Below are positions 16,534 to 27,245 of a stretch of 64,000 nt of DNA, in pieces. This DNA is from Bryobacterales bacterium (GTDB lineage Bacteria > Acidobacteriota > Terriglobia > Bryobacterales > Bryobacteraceae): positions 106,360 to 170,359 of the forward strand of contig PNAJ01000077.1 of the NCBI GenBank assembly GCA_003170295.1, written 5' to 3'. Below the pieces are notes generated by a model that saw only the letters and a program-made list of their open reading frames with translations, ran no database searches and was not told where the DNA came from. The translations under genes and the position numbers were made by a program. Positions within the stretch are counted from its first letter, which is position 1; the number at the start of each line of letters is the position of its first letter.

Positions 16534-18794
16534 GATTCGCCCTCCTGATCGCGACGGCGTGCCTGGCTTGGGGCGACGCGGGCGTGCTGATTCCGTCGAC
16601 TGCCAAGCAGCCCGAACCGAAGGTTTTGACGCTGGACGAAATGTCGATCGCGATCACTATCGACAACGGATACGCGAAGGTGAAGGTCCAGCAGATTTTC
16701 GCGAATCACACCAACGCGCCGATCGAAGGAAATTACGTATTCGCACTTCCCGGCCGCGCCCTGATTTCCGATTTCGCGATCTGGGACGATGCGACGCGCA
16801 TCCCCGGCGTGATCCTGGAGCGCAAACGCGCCGAGGAGATTTATAACGACATTCGCGCGCAGGCGCTCGATCCGGGCTTGCTGCAGATGGGCGAACGCGA
16901 TGCCGACGAGGCGCGACGCAGCTCGGTGTTCAGCGCGCGCGTCGTGCCGATTCCGGCGTACGGAACCAAGAGAGTCGAGATCGAATATCAGGAGCGGCTG
17001 ACCGTGGAGCAATCTGAATCGATGCTCGCCATCCCTCTGCGTCCCGACGTGCATCGCGCGCAGACCGCCGGCCGCCTGTCGATCACGCTGGAGATAAAAA
17101 CCGCGCACCCTATGCGCGATTTTCAGTTCGTCAGCAAGGCGTACGCGATGCAGACCACAGCACGCGACGCAAAATCGGTGAAGGCGAGTTTCAGCGGCAA
17201 GGCTATCGCGCTCACCGAGGATTTTGCGCTGAAGTACGCGCTTGATACGTCGAAGAACGCACTCGAAGTGATCGCTTATCGCGATGGAACCGACCCCGGC
17301 TTCTTCCAGGCTTCGGCGTTGCTGGCAATGCCCGCGACCAACGCTCCGCTCGCTCCGCGGTCGATCGTCGCGCTGTTCGATACCTCGCTTTCGATGCAAT
17401 GGGAGAAGCTGGAACGGGAGTTTCAGGCGCTGGAAGCACTGCTTCGCTCGCTGCGTCCTGGCGACGAGTTCAATCTCATCATCTATAACGATAAGGTCGT
17501 GGCGTATTCGCCTGGGCCCGTCGCGGTGGCTCCAGACGCAATCGAGAAAGCGCTGGCATTTTTGCGCGCAGCGGCGCTGCGCGGAGGCACGAACATCGAG
17601 GCGGCTCTCGATGCTGCGCTGGCCCAGGCGCTCACCCGCGATCCCTATATCATCGTGTTGGGCGATTTGGGCGCGACGCGCGGCATCATTCAAAATGGCA
17701 AGCTCGCCGAATGGTACGCAGCGAAATGGAAACAGATCGCGGAAACGCGGCGTCCGCGCACCTATGTTTTCGCGGTCGGCGACGATGCGAACCTTCCTCT
17801 CGCCCGCATGCTGGCGCGCAACAACGGAGTGCTCGAAGCGGTGCGCTCCACCGAACCCATCGACTTCAAGCTGAAAGCATTCTTCTCAAAGATCGGTAGG
17901 AGGCCCGTCGACAATTTGCGGCTCACAACTTCGACGCCCACGAATTTCGACCTCATTTATCCCCTTGAAGAAACCGTGTTCCCCGGCTCGATGCAGACGT
18001 GGGTCGGCGAGTACAAGACGCCCGCCACGCAGGCGACCTTTACGGTTCAACAGGCACGCGCGACCGTTCCTCTGCCGACGCAGAATACCGAGCACGAGTT
18101 TCTGCCGCGCGCCTGGGCCAAGGCTCGCGTCGATGCACTGCTCGACAAGATTGAGCGCGAAGGAGAGGATCAAGCCTCGATCGACGAGATCATCCGGCTG
18201 TCGCGTAAATACAAATTCGTCACGCCGTACACGTCGTTTTTAGCTGCGCCGCGCGCTTTGCTGCGGCCTCGTCTGATTCGTCCGGGCGATCCCGTGTTGC
18301 GCGTGAAGACCGACGAATCGATCACATCGGTGGTCGCGATGTTTCCATTCGGCACCGTGAAAAGGCTCCGATATCTCACCGACGAAGATACCTGGCAGAC
18401 GCGTTTTCTTGCACCGAAGGACCTCGCCGACGGCACCTATCGCGTTCGCCTGCTGCTGCGCGATAAGCAGGGGCGCACCTATCGCGAATCAAAAACGTTC
18501 GTGATCGCGAGCCAGCCGCCGGTCGTAAAAGTGAGGCTCGATCGCAAGCAGGTCCATCGCGGAGAGACCGTGAAACTGCACGTCAGCGCATCGGACACCA
18601 CGCGCACCATCGTCGCGCGAATGCAGGGCGCTGCCCCGGTTTATCTCAAATGGAATGCGAAGATGGGATCGAACATCGGCGAACTGCTGGTGCCCGCCAC
18701 GTTCGCCGTAGGGCGCTATAAAGTGACGGTGACCGCGGAAGATTTCGCGCACAACATCGGAAGTGGGGAGGTGGAAATTGAAATTCTTCCCTAA
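16530..18794 (+). CDS. Secreted VIT and von Willebrand factor A domain protein
   Basis: A 754-residue exported protein: short signal peptide (MRFALLIATACLAWG), VIT domain at about 30-150 (VKVQQIFANHTNAPIEGNYV then FALPGRALISDFAIW and KRAEEIYNDIRAQALDPGLL), then a vWA domain from ~278 with the MIDAS metal motif DTSLS (~283-287) and GGTNIEAALDAAL (~350). The C-terminus holds Ig-like strands (VKVRLDRKQVHRGETVKL). Inter-alpha-trypsin-inhibitor-like architecture of this kind usually mediates protein binding at the cell surface. ATGA overlap with the propeller gene and a short overlap with the TPR gene imply coupled translation. Confidence 0.82.
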   Translation: MRFALLIATACLAWGDAGVLIPSTAKQPEPKVLTLDEMSIAITIDNGYAKVKVQQIFANHTNAPIEGNYVFALPGRALISDFAIWDDATRIPGVILERKRAEEIYNDIRAQALDPGLLQMGERDADEARRSSVFSARVVPIPAYGTKRVEIEYQERLTVEQSESMLAIPLRPDVHRAQTAGRLSITLEIKTAHPMRDFQFVSKAYAMQTTARDAKSVKASFSGKAIALTEDFALKYALDTSKNALEVIAYRDGTDPGFFQASALLAMPATNAPLAPRSIVALFDTSLSMQWEKLEREFQALEALLRSLRPGDEFNLIIYNDKVVAYSPGPVAVAPDAIEKALAFLRAAALRGGTNIEAALDAALAQALTRDPYIIVLGDLGATRGIIQNGKLAEWYAAKWKQIAETRRPRTYVFAVGDDANLPLARMLARNNGVLEAVRSTEPIDFKLKAFFSKIGRRPVDNLRLTTSTPTNFDLIYPLEETVFPGSMQTWVGEYKTPATQATFTVQQARATVPLPTQNTEHEFLPRAWAKARVDALLDKIEREGEDQASIDEIIRLSRKYKFVTPYTSFLAAPRALLRPRLIRPGDPVLRVKTDESITSVVAMFPFGTVKRLRYLTDEDTWQTRFLAPKDLADGTYRVRLLLRDKQGRTYRESKTFVIASQPPVVKVRLDRKQVHRGETVKLHVSASDTTRTIVARMQGAAPVYLKWNAKMGSNIGELLVPATFAVGRYKVTVTAEDFAHNIGSGEVEIEILP

Positions 18795-21700
18795 ATTACG
18801 AGTCGCGGCAGCGGTACTTGCGATTGGTGGAGTCTTCGCCGCCCGAGCTGAGCTGACCAAATGGGCGGAAGGCATCAGCGCCGGGAATCGAATCGAAGCC
18901 GTTTTCTTTCGCAATGTATTGTTGCCCAGCGGCCTCATCTCGGTGCGTCGACCGCCGAAGGAGACGCGCCCGGAGTTGACGAAGCTAATTGGCGCCGCTC
19001 CAAATGACGGAGAGCTCTATTCGCTTCGCGCCCTCGAAGACGAACAGCAGCTTGATTTCGCAGCGGCGGAAACGGATTGGAAGAAATATGCCGACGTGGC
19101 CGCGGACAAAGGCGCCGCGCGTCTGGCGCTGGCGGATTTCTATCACCGCCGGTTGCGCTCTCGCGACGAGTTCAACGTGCTGATCGCCGCCGCGTTCGAA
19201 CCTCCGCCTCCTTCCGAAAAACTATTTCCGCCCTCCTCGCAGAGGCCGTGGAAAATCTTCAACCGGTCCATCGATCTGGTCAGCGAAGCGAGACTCGATC
19301 CTCTTCTCGCCGTGGCCGAGTACAACCAGTGGATCGCTCGATACCCGTCGGAAACCAATCTTTATCGAGGTCTCTTCGCATTCGCGATGTCGCATGAGCG
19401 CTACGACGTCGCATCCGATGTGATCGCGGCGTACAAGAAAGCGGTTCCCGGCGACGAGGAGTATCCCATTGAAGCGACCGCTGAGTTGGTTGCCAAAAGC
19501 AGCACGCAGTCGCGGGCTCTAGAAGTCTACGACCGCAGCTTCAAGCCTCTTTGGCCAGATTCGCTCATGAAACAGTATTTCGATTTGCTCAAGCAATCGA
19601 ACTCGCTGCGCGCGTATCTTGAAAAAGCTCGCGCGGGCGTGGCGGCGAATCCTGCCGATCTTGCGAGCGCGGCGCGCATCTATCATTACTGGAAGCAGCA
19701 GAGCAACCCGGTCGCGGCGGAGCGCGCGCTCGCCGAATTCCGGCAGCGCAAGGAAAGCAAGCGGTCGGCGTGGACTGCGGAAGAACTGCTCACACTCGCC
19801 GAATTATACGAGTCGTCGCATAACTACGATGAGTCGGCTCGCAATTATTACTCCCTCTATAACGCCGCGCGCAACGATGACAAGACCGCGGCGACCGCGC
19901 TGGGCGGCCTCGCGCGCTTGTTACTGTCGGCGCCGGAGCAGGCCATTCGGTTGGGATCGGGCAACTTGACGTTCTATCGCGACGTCGCGGCCATGGACCC
20001 TCATCCGGGATTCTTGAACGGCGCTTTATCGCTGCTGCTGAATGCCAGCAATCCGTCGAATCGATATCAGCAGGAGGAGATGAGCGCGGGCCCATATTTC
20101 CGTCGCGCGAAAGCCACCGAGTTGGTAGCTCTGTTCGAATCGCGATTCCCCAATGCGCCGAATCGCACGGATCTGCGCGAGCGCGTCATAGAAGGCTACG
20201 CTGTCTACGGCGCAAGCGATGCCGTGATTCGCGCGGGCGTGAAATTTCTCGCGGACTTTCCGAATGCGGCGAATCGCACCTTCGTCGCGCTGCGTGTCGC
20301 TGACGCCTACGCGCGCAGCAGCAATAAGACGGTCGAGGAGTTCGCGCTCTACGACACCTTGCTGGTAGAACTCGCCAAGCGCGCCGATGGCGTTCCGCTC
20401 GGCGCACTGCCTCCGCCCAAGCCGAAGGAGCGCCAGGAGAACGCGCCGCCAACGCCGCAGTACGATTCGCTCCGCTCGCCCGATTACGCGCGGGTGCTCG
20501 ATCGCTATGTCGCGCGTCTGATTTCATTGAAGCGCACGCGTGACGCGCTGACTCTCTATCGCCGTGAGATCGACCGCAATCCAGGGGACCCCGGATTGTA
20601 CGACACCATGGCCGCGTTTCTCGAACAGAACGACATGGGCGCGGAAATCGAGGCGGTGTACCAGCGCGCCATCGCGCGATTTCAGGATCATACCTGGCAG
20701 CATAAGCTCGCCCGGTGGTATCTGCGCGAAAAAAGACAGGCGGACGTGGCGAAGCTCACACGCGATGTGGTGAAGATTTTTTCGGGGCTGGAGCTCGACG
20801 AATATTTCCGCGAAATCGTCAGCCCCGCGCGCCCCGTCGGCCCCGTGCTCTATCTGCAATTGAACCTTTATGCGCATCAACGGTTCCCGCATTACCTGGC
20901 CTTCGCGCGCAATTTGTTAACGGCGTACTCCAACGCACCCACGACCGACATGGCGGCCTACGACGCTGTCCTGCGGCGTCACTGGTATGACGCCGACGAT
21001 CTGCGAATGCGATTTTTTGAGCGTCTTTCAAGGTTGGGCCGTCTCGACGCCGAGCTCGCCGTGGTGCGCACGTCGAATCCGGCGGCCTCAGCCGGCAAGT
21101 GGGAGGAAGCGATGAATCAATCTCCCGCCGCCGTGCGATTGCTGGCCGAAGGAGAAGCCTGGCGCGGTCACTTTGAGAACGCCGCCCCGTTGTTTCTCGC
21201 GATTGAATCGGGCTTTCCGGCCGATCGTACCATTGGCGCGCGGACTGCCGCCGTCTATCGATCGCTCGGAACCATCGACTCAAAGCTCACCGACACCGCG
21301 ATTGCAGTGGAAGAAAAACTGAGCGACGCCGATCCTCGCAATCACCAGACGCTGACTGCCATCGGCGAAATCGAAGCAGAGCGCGAGCGTTTCGACAGAG
21401 CCCGCGCGGCATGGGATCGCATTCCGGAAATCGAGCCCGCGAAAGCCGATGGATATCTGGAAGCTGCCACGGTTTACTGGGATTACTATCGCTACGACGA
21501 CGCGCTACGCTGGATCGAGGAAGGCCGCAAACGTTTGAAACAGGATTTGCTGTTCGCGTATGAGGCCGGCGCCATCCACGAAAATCAGCGCAACTACGAT
21601 CGTGCCATCCGCGAATACGCGAAAGGCGCAATCGCGCTGCCGGGATCGAACGCGGAGCAACGATTGCTGCTGCTGGCCCGCCGCCCCGCGCTGCGTCCGC

Positions 21701-24700
21701 AGATCGAACAGCTCACGTTGAACCTCGTATCCGACCGCAATCCCCAACCCGGGATGTTCCAGTTGCGCGTCGCTCTGCTGCGGAATCAGAATCGCCGCGA
21801 GGACATGGAGAGCTTCCTGCTGAACACCGCGTCCCGCACCACGTCGCTCGAAGTCCTCACCCAAGTCGAAAACACCGCGCGCGTGGACGGACTTCCAAAA
21901 GCGCAGCAAGCGGCCATCGAAAAGCAAATCGTCCTGATGAGCGACCCGGTGGAGAAGATGCGATTGCGGCTCGCCCTGGCGCGTTTCGAGGAAGGGCAAG
22001 GACAAACGGCGCAGGGCGCGGCGGTGATCGACGCGCTCTATCGTGAAAATCCGGCGATCCTCGGCGTGGTGCGCGCCGCGGTCGATTTTCACTGGCGCAA
22101 TAAAAACACGAAACGCGCGATCGATGTTTTGGAGGAAGCATCGGGCCGTTCCTCCGCGGCGTACCGCGCGCCCTTCCTCGTCGAAGCCACGCGCAAAGCG
22201 ACCGACGCCGGGGATTACACCCGCGCCCGCATTATGGTCGGCTACTTGCAAATGATCGACCAGCCCTATCGCGCGGAATACATCGCGCTCAAAGCCGATA
22301 CTTATGCGCGCCAAGGTGACGATAAGGGCTTGCGCGCATACTACGACACGACAATCCGTGCGCTCTTAAGCGCGACCACGATTCCTGTCGCGGAACGAAC
22401 GGAGCAAGTCGCGGCCATGCGTCGCGCGCTCATCCCGGTCCTCACCCGCGTAAAAGATTATTCTGCGGCCGTCGACCAATACATTGAAATTCTGAATCGC
22501 TTCCCCGATGACGAAGTCCTGACCCGCGAAGCCGCGTTGTACGCGCAGCAGAACGGAGTCGCGAAGAAGCTGCACGACTACTACGTAAAGACCGCGTCGG
22601 ATTCACCGAAGGATTTTCATTGGCCGATGGTGCTGGCTCGTCTCGAAACGCAGATGGAGGATTATCCGTCCGCCATCGCATCGTACACCCGCGCTGCCGT
22701 GGTGCGTCCGGATCGCGTCGATCTGGTCAAGGAACGTCTCAATCTCGAAGAACGCCTGCTTCGTTTCGAGGAAGCGGTGGTGAGCGCGCAGAAGCTCTAC
22801 GATCTGACGTATCGCAACCCGGCGTGGATGGAAAAACTCGCCGAGTTGCGCGCACGCCAGGGCAGGAACGCGGACGCCGTCGCCGCGCTGAACAAAGCGT
22901 GGATCGACGGCCGGTCCGACCGCGCTGAGAATTATTTGACGGTCGCGCAGAAGCTGGAATCCTGGAGCATGCTCGCCGAAGCGCACATCTTCGCGGAGGA
23001 AGCGTTGAAGCGCGCAGCGGACGACTCGGTCAAAATATGGGCGCGCATCCTCGCCAGGCAGCAGCAGTATGAAACCGTGTTTGCGAAGCTCCCCACGCTG
23101 AAACCCGACACCGCGGTGCAGGTAGCGCAAACCGTGGGCGCCATCGTGGCAAATTACTCCGCCGGCGACAAAGCAAAATTTGCGGCCTCGATCGAGAATC
23201 AATCAATGCGCATCACGATGGCGACGGCTGCCGGACTCCTCGAATTTGAGCTGAAGTGGAGGCTCGCCGCAGTGATGGCAAGGCCCGGAACATCGGCATC
23301 GAATAAATCGATGGATCGGATCATCGAGCTTGAAAAAACCCGCCTGCGGTTTGATGATCTGGGCGCGCAGCTGGAAGCCTACGACCGAGCCGTGCCATCG
23401 CCAAATCTTCAGCCTCACGACGTGGAAGCAGCCGACGACTATCGCGCCAGCGGCAACACAGTGGCTGAGACGCGAGTCTTAAAGCGCCTCTTCGATCGTC
23501 ACGAAGCCGCCGGACCGTTGCTCGAGCGATACACCCAATTGCTGATCGCGCAGCCGCAGCAATTGACCGCTGCCATCGCAAGCCAACCCGCATCGGCCAA
23601 TGCCATGCTGAACTACGTGTTGCAGCATGCGAGCGGCGCCGTCTCACAACAAGCGATCGCGGCGCGCGGCCAGAAAAACGGAACCCTGTGGACCAAAGCG
23701 TACACCGGACTTGCCGGATTTTATTTCGGCAGCTCCGCCGCGCCCGTGAAAGCCGCGTTCACGGAAATTCTGGGACCCATGACTGTCGGCGCACGCATCG
23801 GCAAACCTACCGACCGCGACCAACAACTCGCCGGCGACCTGTGGTTTTATTATGGCGGCCGTTACGGCGAATACCTCGCCGCGATCAAGCAGGCGGGCTC
23901 GGAAGACTACTTGCCCGCGATCGTCGAAGCCACCCCCGGGCGCTCCGAAGCGTACTTCACGCTGGCCGAATATTCGGGCTCGGTCTCCGATTATCAAAAC
24001 GCGCTGGAGCTCAACCCGACGCGCGCCGACGTGCATGACCGCTTGGCCGTCATCGCGTCGAAACAAGGCCGCTCCACCGACGCCGTGCGCGAATGGAAGC
24101 TCGCCTTCGCCTCCTTCTCACAGATGATGGACCGCTCTCGCGTCCCGCAGAAATTCTGGACCGACTTGAGTGACACTTTGCGCCACATCGGCGAAGCGAA
24201 GCAGCTCCCCGCCCTTCGCGACGACGTCGAAAAAATCCTGCGCACCTACATTCGCCGTAACGGATCGTTCCAGATCGAAGGGATTCTCGAAGGCGCGCTC
24301 ATCGCGTCGGGCGACCCAACCGCGGGCACCACCTGGATTGCGGAGCTGTCCCGCGCCGCCGCCGATCCCGTGCAATTCCTGGGCGCCAGCATCGACCGCC
24401 CGTGGATCCCCGACGCGCAAAAGAATATCTTGTACCGTCAGATCGTCGAGACCGCCGAAGCGCGCGTCGCGCAATCCTTCGGCGAACAGCAGTCGAGCGC
24501 CCAGAACCAGCTTTGGACCTGGGAAATGAGCTGGGCCGAGTTCCTGCTCGCACGACGAGAGAACGACCACGCCCGCCAGGTTCTCGCCATGCTCCCTCTC
24601 GAAGCGCGCTCGTTCCGGACCAACGACCTCATCTCGCTGGAGATTCGCCTCGCCGCCCGCACGAACTCCTTGGCCGCGCAATTGTCGAAGTATCCGGACC

Positions 24701-25560
24701 CCGCCCCCATCGAAGCGTTGCGCAATGCGGCGAATCTTCTTACTGAGGATGGCGACGCCGCCTCCTCGCGGCGCGTGCTCGAATTCGTATACACAAATCA
24801 GTTGAAAGCCGGCAATCTCGATCAAACAACGTTCCTCGGCCTTGCCGAGGTGAGGCTTGGAGACGCGGACACCGCCGCCGCGCTCGCGCTCCTTCGCCGC
24901 ATGGTTCTGATCTCGGGCGAGTCTTTCACGGGCCTCGATCCAGCGGCCGCGTTGCTCGAACGGACCCATCATCCCGCCGAAGCCTCCGAGTTTCTCACGG
25001 CGCTTCTCAAAGCCGAGCCCTGGAATCAGGACGCGAAGCGCCGTCTTGCCGAGGCCCAAGGCGCCGCGCCCAAAACTCCGAATCCATGGGACACGCTGCC
25101 CACCGACGCCGCCGCGAGAGAGAAGGCGTTGCTCGCGATCATCGCGGCGGATCCGCGGGTCACCGCTCCCCGCCTCCTCCTCATTCACGCCGCGATCGAG
25201 GCCCGTCATCCTTCGCTCGCCGTCGCGGCCGCCCGCCAACTGGTGCCGCAATATTTTCGCGAAGACACGGAATTCATGGAGGGGCTGGCAAAGGAGTTCC
25301 TGCCTAATCTGGATACCGCGGCGCGAGACTCCCTCGCGCGCGACCTGGGCGACGCGCACCGGCGCCTCGGCGAACTGCGCGCGGCTTTGCTCTACCAGAA
25401 CATCGCGCAACAACTTGCTCCCGCGGACGCCACCAGGCGAACCATCGCCGCATTGCGCGCGCAACTCGACGCCTATATTACCAACGAAGCGCGACGGCCC
25501 GTGGTGATCGACGGCCTCGATCAGGATCGCTTGGTTCGTCCGAAAGTAGGTGCCCGATGA
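18778..25560 (+). CDS. Giant periplasmic TPR-repeat protein
   Basis: About 2260 residues, exceptionally long. A signal peptide or anchor (KFFPKLRVAAAVLAIGGVFAARA) is followed almost entirely by degenerate tetratricopeptide-like helical hairpins (e.g. LYDTMAAFLEQNDMGAEIEA, AYFTLAEYSGSVSDYQNALE, WMEKLAELRARQGRNADAVA). No catalytic motif is visible. TPR superhelices scaffold multi-protein complexes, and the neighbours suggest one in the envelope. TTG at 18778 is preferred: a strong GGGAGGTGG sits 4 nt upstream and the protein then begins directly with the basic signal-peptide head. GTG at 18763 is an in-frame alternative. The stop overlaps the next start as ATGA. Confidence 0.83.
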   Translation: MKFFPKLRVAAAVLAIGGVFAARAELTKWAEGISAGNRIEAVFFRNVLLPSGLISVRRPPKETRPELTKLIGAAPNDGELYSLRALEDEQQLDFAAAETDWKKYADVAADKGAARLALADFYHRRLRSRDEFNVLIAAAFEPPPPSEKLFPPSSQRPWKIFNRSIDLVSEARLDPLLAVAEYNQWIARYPSETNLYRGLFAFAMSHERYDVASDVIAAYKKAVPGDEEYPIEATAELVAKSSTQSRALEVYDRSFKPLWPDSLMKQYFDLLKQSNSLRAYLEKARAGVAANPADLASAARIYHYWKQQSNPVAAERALAEFRQRKESKRSAWTAEELLTLAELYESSHNYDESARNYYSLYNAARNDDKTAATALGGLARLLLSAPEQAIRLGSGNLTFYRDVAAMDPHPGFLNGALSLLLNASNPSNRYQQEEMSAGPYFRRAKATELVALFESRFPNAPNRTDLRERVIEGYAVYGASDAVIRAGVKFLADFPNAANRTFVALRVADAYARSSNKTVEEFALYDTLLVELAKRADGVPLGALPPPKPKERQENAPPTPQYDSLRSPDYARVLDRYVARLISLKRTRDALTLYRREIDRNPGDPGLYDTMAAFLEQNDMGAEIEAVYQRAIARFQDHTWQHKLARWYLREKRQADVAKLTRDVVKIFSGLELDEYFREIVSPARPVGPVLYLQLNLYAHQRFPHYLAFARNLLTAYSNAPTTDMAAYDAVLRRHWYDADDLRMRFFERLSRLGRLDAELAVVRTSNPAASAGKWEEAMNQSPAAVRLLAEGEAWRGHFENAAPLFLAIESGFPADRTIGARTAAVYRSLGTIDSKLTDTAIAVEEKLSDADPRNHQTLTAIGEIEAERERFDRARAAWDRIPEIEPAKADGYLEAATVYWDYYRYDDALRWIEEGRKRLKQDLLFAYEAGAIHENQRNYDRAIREYAKGAIALPGSNAEQRLLLLARRPALRPQIEQLTLNLVSDRNPQPGMFQLRVALLRNQNRREDMESFLLNTASRTTSLEVLTQVENTARVDGLPKAQQAAIEKQIVLMSDPVEKMRLRLALARFEEGQGQTAQGAAVIDALYRENPAILGVVRAAVDFHWRNKNTKRAIDVLEEASGRSSAAYRAPFLVEATRKATDAGDYTRARIMVGYLQMIDQPYRAEYIALKADTYARQGDDKGLRAYYDTTIRALLSATTIPVAERTEQVAAMRRALIPVLTRVKDYSAAVDQYIEILNRFPDDEVLTREAALYAQQNGVAKKLHDYYVKTASDSPKDFHWPMVLARLETQMEDYPSAIASYTRAAVVRPDRVDLVKERLNLEERLLRFEEAVVSAQKLYDLTYRNPAWMEKLAELRARQGRNADAVAALNKAWIDGRSDRAENYLTVAQKLESWSMLAEAHIFAEEALKRAADDSVKIWARILARQQQYETVFAKLPTLKPDTAVQVAQTVGAIVANYSAGDKAKFAASIENQSMRITMATAAGLLEFELKWRLAAVMARPGTSASNKSMDRIIELEKTRLRFDDLGAQLEAYDRAVPSPNLQPHDVEAADDYRASGNTVAETRVLKRLFDRHEAAGPLLERYTQLLIAQPQQLTAAIASQPASANAMLNYVLQHASGAVSQQAIAARGQKNGTLWTKAYTGLAGFYFGSSAAPVKAAFTEILGPMTVGARIGKPTDRDQQLAGDLWFYYGGRYGEYLAAIKQAGSEDYLPAIVEATPGRSEAYFTLAEYSGSVSDYQNALELNPTRADVHDRLAVIASKQGRSTDAVREWKLAFASFSQMMDRSRVPQKFWTDLSDTLRHIGEAKQLPALRDDVEKILRTYIRRNGSFQIEGILEGALIASGDPTAGTTWIAELSRAAADPVQFLGASIDRPWIPDAQKNILYRQIVETAEARVAQSFGEQQSSAQNQLWTWEMSWAEFLLARRENDHARQVLAMLPLEARSFRTNDLISLEIRLAARTNSLAAQLSKYPDPAPIEALRNAANLLTEDGDAASSRRVLEFVYTNQLKAGNLDQTTFLGLAEVRLGDADTAAALALLRRMVLISGESFTGLDPAAALLERTHHPAEASEFLTALLKAEPWNQDAKRRLAEAQGAAPKTPNPWDTLPTDAAAREKALLAIIAADPRVTAPRLLLIHAAIEARHPSLAVAAARQLVPQYFREDTEFMEGLAKEFLPNLDTAARDSLARDLGDAHRRLGELRAALLYQNIAQQLAPADATRRTIAALRAQLDAYITNEARRPVVIDGLDQDRLVRPKVGAR

Positions 25561-27245
25561 AACGGCTGTTGTTCGCATCCGCGGCTGCACTGGCGTTGAT
25601 AATTGTTTGGGCGCTCGCGCAGCCCGCGCCGCAGCCCTTGGCGAGCATTTTTCCAGCCGGCGCGCTGCTCTATCTCGAAGCCAGGGATTTCGCCGCGCTG
25701 CTCGGGGATTGGAACGGCTCGGCGGAAAAACGCGATTGGCTCGCCAGCTCGAATTACGACGCGTTCTCTCGCTCGCAGCTCTTTCTGAAATTGGGCGACG
25801 CCCAAACCCAGTTCGCCACCGCCGCCGGAGTGCCGCCCGATTACGCGCTGCTCACCTCCGTCGCGGGCTCGAACTCCGCCCTCGCGATATACGATATCGG
25901 CAAACTCGAATTTCTCTACGTGACGCACGTTGCATCGGCCCGCGCGATGAACACGTCCCTTTGGAAAACGCGCGGATCTTATCAGACGCGTCATGCAGGC
26001 AACGCCGATTATTTCATCAAAGAAGACAAAGCCTCCCATCGCGTCGCGGCCTTCGCCTACACCGGCGATTCGCTGCTGCTCGCGACGAAGGAGGATCTCA
26101 TTGTGGGCGCGCTGCGATTGATGGCCCGCGAAGCGCAGCCCTCCGTCGCCTCGGAGGCATGGTACACAAGTTCGGTGCAGGCCGCCAGTGCGGCACAAGG
26201 TGATCTGCGACTCGTATACAACATGGCGAGCCTCCCGCGCACCTTCCAGTTTCGCTCGCATTGGGTACAGGGAAATGTTGCGGAGCTTCGCCAATTTTCG
26301 GCAGGCCTCGCCGATCTCGATCGCTCGCCTAGTGAGATTCGCGAGCGCCGGGTGCTCCTCCGCGCTACTCCCTCTGAGACAACGGAGGCGAGCGAGAGCG
26401 TGACCGGCCAACTGCTCGCCGCCGTTCCCGACGATGCCGGCCTCTACCGCGCGTGGCTCCATCCCGCGGCAGAGCAAGCCACGCACTGGATCGAAGAAAA
26501 ATTGTTTTCGCAGGCCGTAGCTTCTGCCACACCGCAATCGAAGGCCGCGCCAATGGTAGCCCAAACCGCGGACGCAGGCAGCGAGGTGGATCTGGAATCG
26601 CGCATCGACGAAAGGCCGTTCACCGAAAATCGCGATTCATTCAAAGCACTGCGAGACAGACTCGCCGCCGCGCGGATCGACGCTATGCTCGACGTTTCGT
26701 CGACCAGGCTCGATGCGGACCAGGTCTACGTCCGTCCGCACTCCGTCATCGCAATGCTGGCCGCGACCGCGTGGGACGCCGATGCGATTCGCGCCGCACT
26801 CGGCACCGCGGCCGAAGGCGTATGGTCCAACTCTGGAGCCGCGACTTGGCGCGCAACCACCGGAGGAGTTCGCGAGCTCGAAGGCTTGGGCAAACTCGCC
26901 ATGGCGGCCGACGGAAAATGGTTGATCGTCGGCGACTCCGCTGAAATGGTGAATGCGGTTTTCGCGCGGCGCAATCGACCGGCGCTCGCGGGCGCAGCCT
27001 ACGCCGCTGGGTGGCGTCATGCGCGCGAGCTTCCGAATTTCGAGCGCATGACCAAACTGATCGACTTCCCGCAGCTTCCCGCGACTTCATCCGACCAAAA
27101 CCAAGCGGGAGGCGAGCCGCCCTTCTTCTCCGGCAATCTGGCCAGCCTGGGCCGCACCTTGAAGCGTATCGATACCGCGACCATCGTCGTGCATGATGAG
27201 GGCACGATGTTGCGCGAGTCCGCCGTGTATAAACTGAATCCGTGA
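25557..27245 (+). CDS. Secreted DUF3352-like protein
   Basis: A 562-residue exported protein with signal peptide (MKRLLFASAAALALIIVWALA). After it comes LASIFPAGALLYLEARDFAALL, a motif typical of proteins grouped near DUF3352 ('P..a.lyl...d...ll'), and later GLYRAWLHPA and GKWLIVGDSAEMVNAV. These proteins are large alpha/beta periplasmic proteins of unknown function. No catalytic signature seen. It overlaps both neighbours by 4 bp (ATGA with the TPR gene, GTGA with the transpeptidase-like gene), which places it in the same complex or pathway by inference. Confidence 0.7.
   Translation: MKRLLFASAAALALIIVWALAQPAPQPLASIFPAGALLYLEARDFAALLGDWNGSAEKRDWLASSNYDAFSRSQLFLKLGDAQTQFATAAGVPPDYALLTSVAGSNSALAIYDIGKLEFLYVTHVASARAMNTSLWKTRGSYQTRHAGNADYFIKEDKASHRVAAFAYTGDSLLLATKEDLIVGALRLMAREAQPSVASEAWYTSSVQAASAAQGDLRLVYNMASLPRTFQFRSHWVQGNVAELRQFSAGLADLDRSPSEIRERRVLLRATPSETTEASESVTGQLLAAVPDDAGLYRAWLHPAAEQATHWIEEKLFSQAVASATPQSKAAPMVAQTADAGSEVDLESRIDERPFTENRDSFKALRDRLAAARIDAMLDVSSTRLDADQVYVRPHSVIAMLAATAWDADAIRAALGTAAEGVWSNSGAATWRATTGGVRELEGLGKLAMAADGKWLIVGDSAEMVNAVFARRNRPALAGAAYAAGWRHARELPNFERMTKLIDFPQLPATSSDQNQAGGEPPFFSGNLASLGRTLKRIDTATIVVHDEGTMLRESAVYKLNP

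Noticed and set aside
24118..25590. 490-residue minus-strand open frame
   Set aside because: It mirrors the TPR gene on the other strand in high-GC DNA; the composition is Arg/Gly/Ala-rich with no domain or ribosome binding site.
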